A stretch of 64,000 nt of DNA from G965279355 sp965279355. GTDB lineage: Bacteria; Pseudomonadota; Alphaproteobacteria; CACIAM-22H2. Each line of letters opens with the position of its first letter. The stretch's first letter is position 1. The notes under the pieces are model-generated. The model ran no database searches. It was not told the DNA's origin and saw only the letters and a list, made by a program, of their open reading frames with translations. This document shows positions 50,568 through 59,007 of this stretch, piece by piece. The translations under genes and the position numbers were made by a program. The DNA is taken from the NCBI GenBank assembly GCA_965279355.1, contig OZ257155.1:4030001-4094000 (forward strand), read 5' to 3'.

Positions 50568-51809
50568 ATGCTTCGTTCACATAGAAAGACGATTCTTGAA
50601 GCGCTCGGTCGCAGCCCAATTCATCCGTTCCCTGCGCGGATGGCTCCGGGTATCGCGTTGGAGGCGCTGGGTGACGGTCGCAAACGTTTGCGCGTTCTTG
50701 ATCCCATGGCTGGATCAGGAACTGTACTCGCAGTTGCTCGCTCAAAAGGGCATCATGCTGTTGGGTTTGACCTTGATCCGCTTGCTGTCTTGATGGCGGG
50801 TGTGTGGACGCGTTGCGTAGATTCAGAACAGGTGAAGGATAAGGCTGCTGAAGTTTTGGACAGGGCAAGGAGTGAGTTTAAAACACTTAATTCTGGGGAC
50901 GCCTATCCTATCGGTAGCGACGAAGAGACTAGAAAATTCATTCGCTACTGGTTTGACGACTATGCTCGCCGACAGCTGTGTGCATTGTCGTCGTCAATAC
51001 GACGAGTGCATAGTGAATCCAACAGGGACGCGCTTTGGTGTGGATTCTCCCGTCTCATCATCACGAAGAGTTCTGGCGCTTCTCTAGCGATGGACCTTGC
51101 GCATAGTCGGCCGCATAAGGCTTTCGACTTCGCGCCAGTAAAGCCATTCAATCGCTTCCTTTCTGCAGTGAACACGGTTGTCTCTAATTGTCCTGATGCG
51201 AACGCGGGACCTGTGGGACCAGTGGCAACCGTAAAACTGGGGGATGCGCGCAAGTTAGATGTTGACGCTGAGTCCATCGATCTTGTTTTGACTTCTCCAC
51301 CGTATTTGAATGCAATCGACTATTTGCGATGCAGTAAGTTTTCGCTTGTATGGATGGGTCATACGATAGACCAGCTTCGGAAAATCCGGAGTAACAGTGT
51401 CGGCTCTGACGCTTCATATGCTGAAGCTTTAGAGGCGCCGTGGGTAAAGTTATTGATCAAGCAGCTTAGGCTTAAGCCTGAGCTTTCGAGTCGCCAGTAT
51501 GCACTGTTGGCGCGATATGTCTGGGATATGGGCCAGGCTCTCACCGAAGTGTCTCGGGTGCTACGCGTTGGGGGACGCGCCGTATACGTCGTCGGTGACT
51601 CAACCGTCAGAGGAACATTTATTCGAAATTCTTCGATCGTTGCCGCAGTGGCTGCGGGGCGCGGCCTAACGCTCGCTTCGCGGCATGAGCGAGCCCTACC
51701 GGAAAATAGGCGCTATTTACCTCCGCCAAGCCGTGAGGCGTCCGCTGCCGCGATGGATTCAAGGATGCGTCGTGAGGTCGTTCTAGTCTTTGATAAAACG
51801 GGCGCGTGA
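50568..51809 (+). CDS. DNA amino-methyltransferase (alpha-type, m4C or m6A)
   Basis: The 413-residue protein has methyltransferase motifs in alpha-class order. A motif-X-like HPFPARMAPGIAL precedes motif I DPMAGSGT (45-52) and motif II FDLDP (67-71). About 150 residues that may be the target-recognition region follow, then catalytic motif IV SPPY (243-246) in LVLTSPPYLNAIDYLRCSKFSLVWM. SPPY is common in N4-cytosine enzymes, though N6-adenine is possible. GC is low (sampled lines near 42-43%). It likely protects host DNA from the adjacent ATPase-nuclease. Confidence 0.87.
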   Translation: MLRSHRKTILEALGRSPIHPFPARMAPGIALEALGDGRKRLRVLDPMAGSGTVLAVARSKGHHAVGFDLDPLAVLMAGVWTRCVDSEQVKDKAAEVLDRARSEFKTLNSGDAYPIGSDEETRKFIRYWFDDYARRQLCALSSSIRRVHSESNRDALWCGFSRLIITKSSGASLAMDLAHSRPHKAFDFAPVKPFNRFLSAVNTVVSNCPDANAGPVGPVATVKLGDARKLDVDAESIDLVLTSPPYLNAIDYLRCSKFSLVWMGHTIDQLRKIRSNSVGSDASYAEALEAPWVKLLIKQLRLKPELSSRQYALLARYVWDMGQALTEVSRVLRVGGRAVYVVGDSTVRGTFIRNSSIVAAVAAGRGLTLASRHERALPENRRYLPPPSREASAAAMDSRMRREVVLVFDKTGA

Positions 51810-51854
51810 AAACTCACCCTGCTATCTCCGTGATCCGCTGCATCGTGTGATCTG

Positions 51855-53078
51855 CTAACGCATCCCGCCCGCCCGCCGGATCGCAATCATGAACACCACC
51901 GCATCGATCAGCACAATCGTCCCGCTCGCCAGATAAGGCCCGCTCGCCAGACCCGTGTAGAGCCAGGCGCTGGCCAGCGGCCCGAGCATCCGCGCGATCG
52001 ATTGCTGGGCCTGGTTCGCGCCCTGCACGCGGCCCTGCTGTCCCGGCGGGCTCGCGGTCGAGATCAGGGCGTTCAACGCCGGCTGGACCAGGCCGTCGCC
52101 GAAGGTCAGGACCGCGGTGCCGGCGGCCATCAGGGCGATGGACGGAAACAGGGGCAGGGTGGCCAGCATCAGGAAGCCGATCCCGTTGATGACAAGGCCC
52201 GCCGTCATCACCCGGTCCTGCCGGAATCGCTGCATGAGCCACGGGGCCGCGACGCCCCGGCTGACGATGTCCATCGCGCCGACGCCAAACAGCATCGCGC
52301 CGATCATGGCCACGTCGAACGCCAGCACGTCCTTGAGGAAGAGGGCGGAGTTGGCGTGCAGGATGGTCGCCGCGAGGAAGAAGAAAAACGAGACGCCGAA
52401 CAGCGGCCGGAGCTGGCGCTCGTTGAATGCCATCACCAGCGCGCCGAACGGGTTGAGATGCCGCCAGTTCAGCGTCGCCGAGCGTTTCTCGACGGGATGG
52501 CTTTCGGGCAGCGCGAACCAGATCCACAGCACGTTGAGGGCGGCGAGCGCCGCCGCCGCATAGAGCGGGGCCGATACCGAGATCTGCCCCAGCAGGCCGC
52601 CCAGCACCGGGCCGCTCATGAATCCCAGTCCGGATGCGGCGCCCATAAAGCCGAATGCCGTCCCGCGGTCCTTCGGTGCGTGCGTATCGGCGACGTAGGC
52701 GTACATGGCCGAGATGCTGCCGGCGGTCAGCCCGTCGATCACCCGTCCCAGGATCAGCACCCACAGGGCGCCGCCGATCCCGAAGATCACAAAGCCGATC
52801 GCCGAGCCGCACATCGAGACGAGGAGGATCGGACGGCGGCCGAAGCGATCGCTGAGCGCGCCGAGGAAGGGTGCGGCCAGGAACGAGCAGAGCGCATAGG
52901 ACGAGATGATCACCGACATATAGGTGGCGATCTCGTCGGCCGAGACGAACTGCTCGACCGTGAAGGGCAGGACCGGAATGATCACCGTGAAGCCGGCGAA
53001 GTTCAGGAACACCGAGACGACCATGATCCACAGGCGCATGTCGGGTGAGGCGGGAAGAGAGGGGATCAGTCGAGGCAC
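51855..53078 (-). CDS. MFS exporter, TetA-like
   Basis: The 407-residue, 12-helix transporter of the DHA1 drug:H+ antiporter group has motif A GALSDRFGRRPILL between helices 2 and 3 and a helix-1 start WIMVVSVFLNFAGFTVIIPVLPFTVEQF. A Pro/Gly-rich motif C-like stretch (SGPVLGGLLG) is seen in helix 5. It is convergent with the methyltransferase gene and returns to high GC, so it probably lies outside the cassette. Drug or metabolite export is likely; no regulator gene is adjacent. Confidence 0.9.
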   Translation of the reverse strand: MPRLIPSLPASPDMRLWIMVVSVFLNFAGFTVIIPVLPFTVEQFVSADEIATYMSVIISSYALCSFLAAPFLGALSDRFGRRPILLVSMCGSAIGFVIFGIGGALWVLILGRVIDGLTAGSISAMYAYVADTHAPKDRGTAFGFMGAASGLGFMSGPVLGGLLGQISVSAPLYAAAALAALNVLWIWFALPESHPVEKRSATLNWRHLNPFGALVMAFNERQLRPLFGVSFFFFLAATILHANSALFLKDVLAFDVAMIGAMLFGVGAMDIVSRGVAAPWLMQRFRQDRVMTAGLVINGIGFLMLATLPLFPSIALMAAGTAVLTFGDGLVQPALNALISTASPPGQQGRVQGANQAQQSIARMLGPLASAWLYTGLASGPYLASGTIVLIDAVVFMIAIRRAGGMR

Positions 53079-53334
53079 GAAACGGCTCCTTGTCAGACGA
53101 TTGTCCGAAGCCGCTGCAAAAGGCCGACCCCGAACGACAAATGGACGCTGCTGACAGCGCCCTTCGCTCGTCGAGGTATCTCATTGCACGCCGGTCTCTC
53201 TTCACCGGGGCAAGGATAAGAACTTCCGCTACCGGAAGGACCTGGGCCTACCCAGACCAAGTCTGCCTTTTTCGACAGGGATCAAATACGGCAGACGGGG
53301 GGTGGAGGCAAGATGGAGTTTCGCTACCCACTCT

Positions 53335-53445
53335 GTCATCCCAGCGAAAGCTGGGACCCAGCCGTTGGGTGTCAGCTACAGGGACGTTCCGTGGTTTCCT
53401 GTCGTTCCGCCGGGATACATGGGTCCCAGCTTTCGCTGGGATGAC
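53335..53445. repeat. Palindromic intergenic repeat, family A, copy 2
   Basis: The 111-bp element has ends and interior (CAGCCGTTGGGTG, GTGGTTTCCTGTC) shared with 55626-55736 and ends shared with 39614-39722. It fills part of the 404-bp gap 53079-53482; the remainder (53079-53334) shows no convincing gene and probably holds the MFS promoter. Confidence 0.85.
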
Positions 53446-53482
53446 AGATATTTTTATGGCGCCGCGTCAACTTCAGCGTCGA

Positions 53483-54517
53483 CTACGCCTCAACCTCCAC
53501 CGCATACGTCTCCCGGATCCGCTGCATCGTGTGCTCGCCGGCTTTGATCGGCGGATACTTCGCGGGGTTGCCGGGGCCGGTGCAGGTGGGGACGCAGGCG
53601 ATGTCGGCGTCGGCGTCGGGGCCGGTGAAGACCACCAGCGAGATGCGGCGTGTCGAGCCCGTGAGGTCACGCGGCGGGTTGATCACGCGGTGCAGGTTCG
53701 AGCGCCAGCGGTCGTTGGTCCAGCGCTGCAGCAGATCGCCGGCATTGATCACCAGGGTGCCGGGGATCGGCGTCACGTCCACCCAGTCGTCGCCGATCTT
53801 CACCTGCAATCCGCCCGGCGCGTCGTCCTGGCGCAGGATGGTGAAGCCGCTGAAATCGGTATGCGCGCCGTTGCGGAACTGGCCCGGCAGCGGCGGGTCG
53901 ATCTGGTCGGGATACTGCACCAGCCGCAGCTTGTGCCGCATGCGGCCGTATTGCGGGGCGAAGAAATATTCCGGCAGGTCGAGCGACACGGCGCTGATTC
54001 GCATCAGCTTCTGCGCCAGGCGATAGGCGTGCTCCATATACATCACCACGGTTTCCTTGAACGCGGGCGACTTGAAGCTGGGCGAGGGCGCCGGCCAGAT
54101 ATTGGGAAGCGGCTGGCGGCGGGCAAGCTCGTCCTTGGAGAGCATCTTCTCCCAGGTCGGTTCGGAGAAGCTGATCGCCTCGCACAGATCCGGCGGCGCC
54201 TTGTTTCCGTCCTGCGACTGCGACACCGATTCATATCCGCCGGGCAGGTAGCCGCGCTGGCCGTTGCGGTCGGGATCGCGGCAGAGGTCCTTGGTCTCCA
54301 ACGGCTGGTCGAAGAATTCGCGCGTGCTGGCATACATGCCGTTGAGCAGCACCTCGGGGATGCCGTGCCCGGAAATGATGGCAAAGCCGACCGACGACAT
54401 GGCGTCATCCCACTGCTTCGCCACGGCGGCGCGGGCGGCGGGATCGGGGGAGTCGAAGCCGGAGATGTCGATGAGGGGGATGGTTTTGGTCATGGTTTTG
54501 GGCGTCATTTGGGTCAT
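53483..54517 (-). CDS. 2OG-Fe(II) oxygenase, isopenicillin N synthase-like
   Basis: The protein is 344 residues from the Met at 54517; tandem in-frame ATGs at 54508 and 54493 are alternative starts. It begins TIPLIDISGFDSPDP, the standard N-terminal strand of IPNS-type oxygenases. The iron site is HTDFSG (His, Asp) with the distal His in WRSNLHRVINPP, and RRISLVVF supplies the Arg that binds 2-oxoglutarate. Non-haem iron oxidation of a small molecule is expected. No biosynthetic cluster surrounds it. Confidence 0.9.
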   Translation of the reverse strand: MTQMTPKTMTKTIPLIDISGFDSPDPAARAAVAKQWDDAMSSVGFAIISGHGIPEVLLNGMYASTREFFDQPLETKDLCRDPDRNGQRGYLPGGYESVSQSQDGNKAPPDLCEAISFSEPTWEKMLSKDELARRQPLPNIWPAPSPSFKSPAFKETVVMYMEHAYRLAQKLMRISAVSLDLPEYFFAPQYGRMRHKLRLVQYPDQIDPPLPGQFRNGAHTDFSGFTILRQDDAPGGLQVKIGDDWVDVTPIPGTLVINAGDLLQRWTNDRWRSNLHRVINPPRDLTGSTRRISLVVFTGPDADADIACVPTCTGPGNPAKYPPIKAGEHTMQRIRETYAVEVEA

Positions 54518-54591
54518 GGGGGGAATTGACGCAATCGGTGTGCCACCCCTCAACCACTGTCGTCATCCCCCGGCTCATTGCCACTCCTGTC

Positions 54592-54668
54592 GTCACCCCC
54601 CGGCTTGACCGGGGGGCCTATCTTTTCCGGAAATGAAGATGGGTCCCCCGGTCAAGCCGGGGGATGAC
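54592..54668. repeat. Palindromic intergenic repeat, family E (CTTGA type), copy 1
   Basis: GTCACCCCCCGGCTTGACCG at one end and the inverse ending GATGAC at the other. A partial arm lies just upstream at about 54562. Confidence 0.85.
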
Positions 54669-54773
54669 AATAGTTTTGAATGGTGACGGCAATTTTCGCC
54701 CGGCCCGCATTGCCAAAAAGGCACGCAAACCTGTACGCATAGAAAACAACCACCCAACAGGAACACCCCCCGC

Positions 54774-55574
54774 ATGGACCTCCACCTGAAATCCAAGGTC
54801 GCGCTTGTCACCGGCGGCAGTCGCGGGATCGGCAAGGCGACGGCGCGGCAGCTCGCGCGCGAAGGTGTCTCGGTCGCGCTGGCGGCGCGCGACCGGGCGG
54901 CGCTCGATGCGGCGGCGGCGGAGATCGCGAAAGAGACCGGCGTCGCGGTGAAGGGCTTCACGGTCGATACCGGTGACGATGCGTCGGTGAAGGCGATGGT
55001 GGCGGAGGTCGTTGCTGCGTTCGGCCGCATCGACATTCTGGTGAACGCGGCGGCGCAGGCGGGCGGGCAGTCGAAACCGCCGCAGCTCAGCGAGATCACC
55101 AACGAGCTGTTCTATGCCGACATGAACATCAAGGTGCTGGGCTATCTGCGGGTCGCGCGCGAGGTGGCGCCGCTGATGGCCAGGCAGGGCTGGGGCCGTA
55201 TTATCAATATTAGTGGACTGGCCGCGCGCCAGACCGGCACCACCATCGGCTCGATGCGCAACGTCGCCGTCGCCGCGATGTCGAAGAACCTGGCGGAGGA
55301 ACTGTCGCCGCAGGGCATCGGCGTGGTCTGCGTCCATCCCGGCGTGACGGTCACCGAAAAATCGCAGACCAATTTCGAGACCGCCGCCAAGCGGCGCGGC
55401 GTGACGGCGGAACAGGTGGCGAAGGAGATGGGGGCCCGCACCCTGGCGGGGCGTCTGATCACCGCCGAAGAGGTGGCGGATCTGGTGACGTTCCTCGCCT
55501 CGCCGCGCTCGGTGTCGGTGAATGGGGAGAGTGTCGGAGCGGGCGGCGGGGCGCCTGGCGTCATTCACTATTGA
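54774..55574 (+). CDS. SDR-family protein with degenerate catalytic motif
   Basis: The 266-residue Rossmann protein has TGGSRGIGKATARQL (cofactor binding), a D in FTVDTGDDASVKAM and NAAAQAGG (NNAG-like). Serine147 lies in INISGLAARQ as usual, but where YxxxK is expected the sequence reads GSMRN (159-163), so the catalytic Tyr and Lys are absent. The remaining SDR pattern (AVAAMSKNLAEELSPQGIGVVCVHPG) is intact. It may act as a non-classical reductase or a binding protein. There is no frameshift or stop. Confidence 0.88.
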   Translation: MDLHLKSKVALVTGGSRGIGKATARQLAREGVSVALAARDRAALDAAAAEIAKETGVAVKGFTVDTGDDASVKAMVAEVVAAFGRIDILVNAAAQAGGQSKPPQLSEITNELFYADMNIKVLGYLRVAREVAPLMARQGWGRIINISGLAARQTGTTIGSMRNVAVAAMSKNLAEELSPQGIGVVCVHPGVTVTEKSQTNFETAAKRRGVTAEQVAKEMGARTLAGRLITAEEVADLVTFLASPRSVSVNGESVGAGGGAPGVIHY

Positions 55575-55625
55575 AGTCGGGTCGCTGGCGCGACGCTGTT
55601 TCTCAGCTTCTCAGATTTTTTGATT

Positions 55626-55736
55626 GTCATCCCAGCGAAAGCTGGGACCCAGCCGTTGGGTGATTGCCAGTGCGATACCCGTGGTTTCCTGTCACTTCGT
55701 TCGGGTTATCTGGGTCCCAGCTTTCGCCGGGATGAC
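55626..55736. repeat. Palindromic intergenic repeat, family A, copy 3
   Basis: The 111-bp copy has the same 20-bp ends as 53335-53445 and shares the interior CAGCCGTTGGGTG and GTGGTTTCCTGTC blocks. It lies between convergent SDR and YkgJ genes. Confidence 0.85.
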
Positions 55737-55758
55737 AGAATTTTTTGCGGCCTCTCGC

Positions 55759-56529
55759 TCAATCCTTCCGATACTCCGCAAACACCCGTTCCCCCTTCAT
55801 CCATCTCTCCATCGCGCCTGCATCGCGGAAGATGAGATCCAGCGCCGCCGTCATCTCCACCCCGCAATTCTGCAACCCCGCCTCCGCGCAAGCCTCGGTC
55901 ACCGCACTGAAATACGCCGCGGCGATCTGATGCGGGAAGGCGAGGGTGGGGACTTTGGTCGCGGCGCCGGTCTGCGCTGATTTGAGCGACGCGGCGCACA
56001 GATCGGCATCCGGCGAGAAATACGCGCGGCAGGCGTTGGGGCGCAGCTCGTGGATGCCGCAGGCGCCGTCCTCTTCCAGCAGCGGGCACGGCGTCCCCGT
56101 CGCGTGCCGCGCGCGCGGCGTCAGTCCCGCGATCTTCGCGGCCGTGGCCTTCACTGCATCTTCCAGTTCCGTGCGCTCCTCGAACCGGATGCCGCTCGCG
56201 ATCAGGAACGCCTCGGGAATGCTGACCATCACATTCACATGGCAGCAGAAGTGACAGCCCTTCGCACAGGCGATTGATTCAAGCGCCGCGCGGCTGTCGT
56301 CGCTGGAATTGAACACGGTGTAGAGATCGCCCTCCATGCCCTCATGCGGGAGATGGGCGAGCAGCGCCATCTGCTTTGTGCGTTCGTCGGGATCGGTGGT
56401 GTTGCGGAGCGCGGCGATCGTGTCGCGCGCGGATTCCTTCGCGGTCTCGAAGAGCGCGCGGTAATACGCGCGCTCGTCGGCGGAGAGGTCGTCGCGAATT
56501 GCGTCGGCGCTGGTGAAGGTTGCTGGCAT
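55759..56529 (-). CDS. YkgJ-family cysteine-cluster protein
   Basis: The 256-residue protein has the Cys pattern of the YkgJ (zinc/iron-chelating) family: CAKGCHFCCHVNVMVS, then CPLLEEDGACGIHELRPNACRAYFSPDADLC. These Cys probably hold a metal or Fe-S centre. The N-terminal 80 residues are helical and extend beyond the minimal domain. It is flanked by palindromic repeats on both sides. The function is unknown. Confidence 0.87.
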   Translation of the reverse strand: MPATFTSADAIRDDLSADERAYYRALFETAKESARDTIAALRNTTDPDERTKQMALLAHLPHEGMEGDLYTVFNSSDDSRAALESIACAKGCHFCCHVNVMVSIPEAFLIASGIRFEERTELEDAVKATAAKIAGLTPRARHATGTPCPLLEEDGACGIHELRPNACRAYFSPDADLCAASLKSAQTGAATKVPTLAFPHQIAAAYFSAVTEACAEAGLQNCGVEMTAALDLIFRDAGAMERWMKGERVFAEYRKD

Positions 56530-56565
56530 TCGCAGAGTTTATCACGCTGCCGCAACAATTTCGTC

Positions 56566-56639
56566 GTCATCCCCCGGCTTGACCGGGGGATCCACGCCGT
56601 CCGGAGAAGATGGGTCCCCCGGTCAAGCCGGGGGATGAC
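56566..56639. repeat. Palindromic intergenic repeat, family E, copy 2
   Basis: A GTCATCCCCCGGCTTGACCG arm and its inverse ending GATGAC flank a short variable centre, similar to 54592-54668. Confidence 0.85.
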
Positions 56640-56708
56640 AGAATTAAAAACGAACTCCCAGAAAGAGCCGCTTCGTCAACTTCTCCCCGTGCTACAACGC
56701 CCCTCCCC

Positions 56709-58112
56709 ATGCACGACCCCGTCACCCATATCGCGGCTCCGGCCGTTCGGCTGTCCTGGCCCGGCGAGTTCCGCGCGACGGTGATGCTCGCTCTGCCGCT
56801 GATCGCCACACAATTGGCGCAGACGGCGATCATGACGACCGATGTGCTGATGATGGGATGGCTGGGCCCTGAAGCGCTGGCGGCGGGGGCGCTGGGGTTC
56901 AACCTCTACATCATCTTCTGGGTGTCGGCGATGGGCATCGTCATCGCCACGGCGCCGATGATGGCGCAGGCGATCGGCCGCAAGCTGCACGTGGTGCGCG
57001 ATGTCAGGCGCAGCGTGCGGCAGGGTTTCTGGGTGTCGACCATGATCGGCGCTGTATCCATGCTGTGCCTCTGGCACACCGAGGCGATCCTGCTGCTGCT
57101 GGGGCAGGAGCCGCAGAACGCAGCCGCGGCGCAGGATTACAACCGCGCCCTGCTGTGGGGCTTCATCCCGGCTCTGTGGTTCCTGTGTCTCAGGCAGTTC
57201 GTCGCGGCGTTCCAGCGGCCGCGCGCGGCGCTGCTGATCCAGATCGTCACCTTCCTGTTCAACGCCGCGCTGGCTTACGTGCTGATGTTCGGCAAGTTCG
57301 GCGCGCCCGCGATGGGCGTGGTCGGCGCCGGGATCGCCAGCGCGCTCGCCAACGGGATCAGCTTCGCGCTGATCCTGGGCTTCGTGTTCCTCGACCGTGA
57401 CTTCCGGCGCTTCCAGCTGCTGGGGCGCTTTTGGCGGTCGGACTGGCGCCGCTTCCGCGAGATGTTCCGCCTCGGTTCGCCCATCGCGGCGACGATGCTG
57501 TTCGAGGTCGCGGCGTTCGGCGGTGCGGTCTACATCATGGGCCTGATCAGCACGGACGCGCTGGCGGCGCACCAGATCGCCATGCAATGCGCCATCGTCA
57601 CCTTCATGGTGCCGCTCGGCATCGGCCAGGCGGCAACGGTGCGGGTCGGCCTGTTCGCCGGGGCCGGCGACCGCGAGGGCATAAGGCGCGCCGGCTGGTC
57701 GGCCATCGTGCTCGGCGTCGGCTTCATGGCGGTGATGGCGGCGACGATGCTGCTGTCGCGGCACGGCCTCGTCGGCCTGTTCCTTGAGGAAACGCGGCCT
57801 GAGAATTTCCGGACCGCAGAGATCGCGGCCTCGCTGATCGTCGTCGCGGCATTGTTCCAGATGTATGACGGCGCGCAGGCGATCGGCATGGGCGTGCTGC
57901 GCGGCCTGAAAGACACGCGCGTGCCGATGATGTTCGCGGGCTTTGGCTACTGGATCCTGGGCCTGCCGGTCGGCGCCGTGCTCGCCTGGCCGTTCGGCCT
58001 CGGCGCGCTGGGTGTGTGGATCGGCCTGGCGCTGGGACTGCTGGTGGTATCGGTGCTGGTGGTGACGCGCTTCGCAAGACGGGACCGGCTGGGGCTGGGG
58101 GTTGCGCGATAA
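56709..58112 (+). CDS. MATE family efflux transporter
   Basis: The 467-residue, 12-helix transporter begins with LALPLIATQLAQTAIMTTDVLMMGWLGPEALAAGALG, the standard MATE helix 1-2 pattern, and the second half repeats it (LGSPIAATMLFEVAAFGGAVYIMGLISTDALAAHQIAMQ). It would export cationic compounds using Na+ or H+. The ATG at 56709 is chosen; the longer frame starts inside the upstream repeat. No regulator gene is adjacent. Confidence 0.93.
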   Translation: MHDPVTHIAAPAVRLSWPGEFRATVMLALPLIATQLAQTAIMTTDVLMMGWLGPEALAAGALGFNLYIIFWVSAMGIVIATAPMMAQAIGRKLHVVRDVRRSVRQGFWVSTMIGAVSMLCLWHTEAILLLLGQEPQNAAAAQDYNRALLWGFIPALWFLCLRQFVAAFQRPRAALLIQIVTFLFNAALAYVLMFGKFGAPAMGVVGAGIASALANGISFALILGFVFLDRDFRRFQLLGRFWRSDWRRFREMFRLGSPIAATMLFEVAAFGGAVYIMGLISTDALAAHQIAMQCAIVTFMVPLGIGQAATVRVGLFAGAGDREGIRRAGWSAIVLGVGFMAVMAATMLLSRHGLVGLFLEETRPENFRTAEIAASLIVVAALFQMYDGAQAIGMGVLRGLKDTRVPMMFAGFGYWILGLPVGAVLAWPFGLGALGVWIGLALGLLVVSVLVVTRFARRDRLGLGVAR

Positions 58113-58143
58113 GGCAACGCTCTCCCGCGCACACTATATATCC

Positions 58144-58207
58144 GTCACCCCCCGGCTTGACCGGGGGGCCCATCCGGATGGGTGCCCCGATCAAGTCGGG
58201 GCATGAC
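58144..58207. repeat. Palindromic intergenic repeat, family E, copy 3
   Basis: The 64-bp copy has a GTCACCCCCCGGCTTGACCG arm; the second arm has diverged (CGATCAAGTCGGGGC). It is in the MATE-tlyA gap. Confidence 0.75.
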
Positions 58208-58236
58208 GAAAAAGAAAATGCAGCTACATTCCCCCC

Positions 58237-58983
58237 ATGACCGACAAGCCCGCCAAATCCCGTCTCGACGTCGCCCTCGTCGATCGCGGCCTGGTTGAGA
58301 GCCGCAGCAAGGCGCAGGCTCTGATCATGGCGGGGAAGGTGTTTTCGGGCGAGACCAAGCTCGACAAGCCGGGGACGCCGGTGGCCGAGGACAAGCCGCT
58401 GGAAGTGCGCGGCGCCGATCATCCCTGGGTGTCGCGCGGCGGGCTCAAGCTGGTGCAGGCGCTGGATCGCTTCGCCATCGATCCGGCGGGAGTCACCGCG
58501 ATCGATGTCGGGGCCTCGACCGGCGGCTTCACCGATGTGCTGCTGAGCCGGGGTGCGGCGAAGGTCTATGCCGTCGATGTCGGGCATGGGCAGCTTGCCT
58601 GGAAACTGCGGGGCGATCCGCGCGTGGTGGTGATGGAAAAGACCAACGCGCGCTATCTCACATCGGCAGAGATCCCCGATCCCATCGGCCTTGTGGTCTG
58701 CGATGCCAGCTTCATCGGGCTGGAGACGGTCTTGCCGGCAGCCCTCGTGCTCGCCACGCCGGGCGCGTTTCTTGCAGCGCTGATCAAGCCGCAATTCGAA
58801 GTCGGCAAGGGACGGGTGGGCAAGGGCGGGGTGGTGCGCGATGCTGCGTTACACGAAGAGGTGTGCGCGCGCATCACCGCGTGGCTGCCGGGGCAGGGCT
58901 GGACGGTGCTGGGTATCGTCGAAAGTCCCATCCTCGGCCCCGAAGGCAACAAGGAATTCCTGATCGGCGCCCGCAAGGGCTGA
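58237..58983 (+). CDS. tlyA: TlyA family rRNA (cytidine-2'-O)-methyltransferase
   Basis: The 248-residue protein has an N-terminal S4 RNA-binding domain (RLDVALVDRGLVESRSKAQALIMAGKVFSG) and a C-terminal FtsJ-type Rossmann methyltransferase with AIDVGASTGGFTDVLLSRGAAKVYAVDVGHGQLAWKL. TlyA methylates 16S and/or 23S rRNA cytidines. In alphaproteobacteria it often follows dxs, but here 14.5 kb of accessory DNA separates them. A glutathione S-transferase gene starts 24 bp after it. Confidence 0.94.
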   Translation: MTDKPAKSRLDVALVDRGLVESRSKAQALIMAGKVFSGETKLDKPGTPVAEDKPLEVRGADHPWVSRGGLKLVQALDRFAIDPAGVTAIDVGASTGGFTDVLLSRGAAKVYAVDVGHGQLAWKLRGDPRVVVMEKTNARYLTSAEIPDPIGLVVCDASFIGLETVLPAALVLATPGAFLAALIKPQFEVGKGRVGKGGVVRDAALHEEVCARITAWLPGQGWTVLGIVESPILGPEGNKEFLIGARKG

Positions 58984-59007
58984 ACTGAAACGCAAACGGA
59001 GAAGCAG

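Noticed and set aside
47964..51809. BREX, DISARM or classical type I/III restriction system.
   Set aside because: No PglZ, BrxL, DrmA/B helicase, HsdS or SNF2/DEAD helicase is encoded; only a GHKL ATPase-nuclease and a methyltransferase are present.
51814..53205. A 463-residue Arg-rich frame on the minus strand over the MFS gene.
   Set aside because: The other minus-strand frame (51855-53078) encodes a complete 12-helix MFS protein with motif A; this one is its shadow.
39600..58210. CRISPR array, considered because of the repeated short sequences.
   Set aside because: The repeats are kilobases apart, palindromic over about 110 bp, and lack uniform spacers or cas genes.
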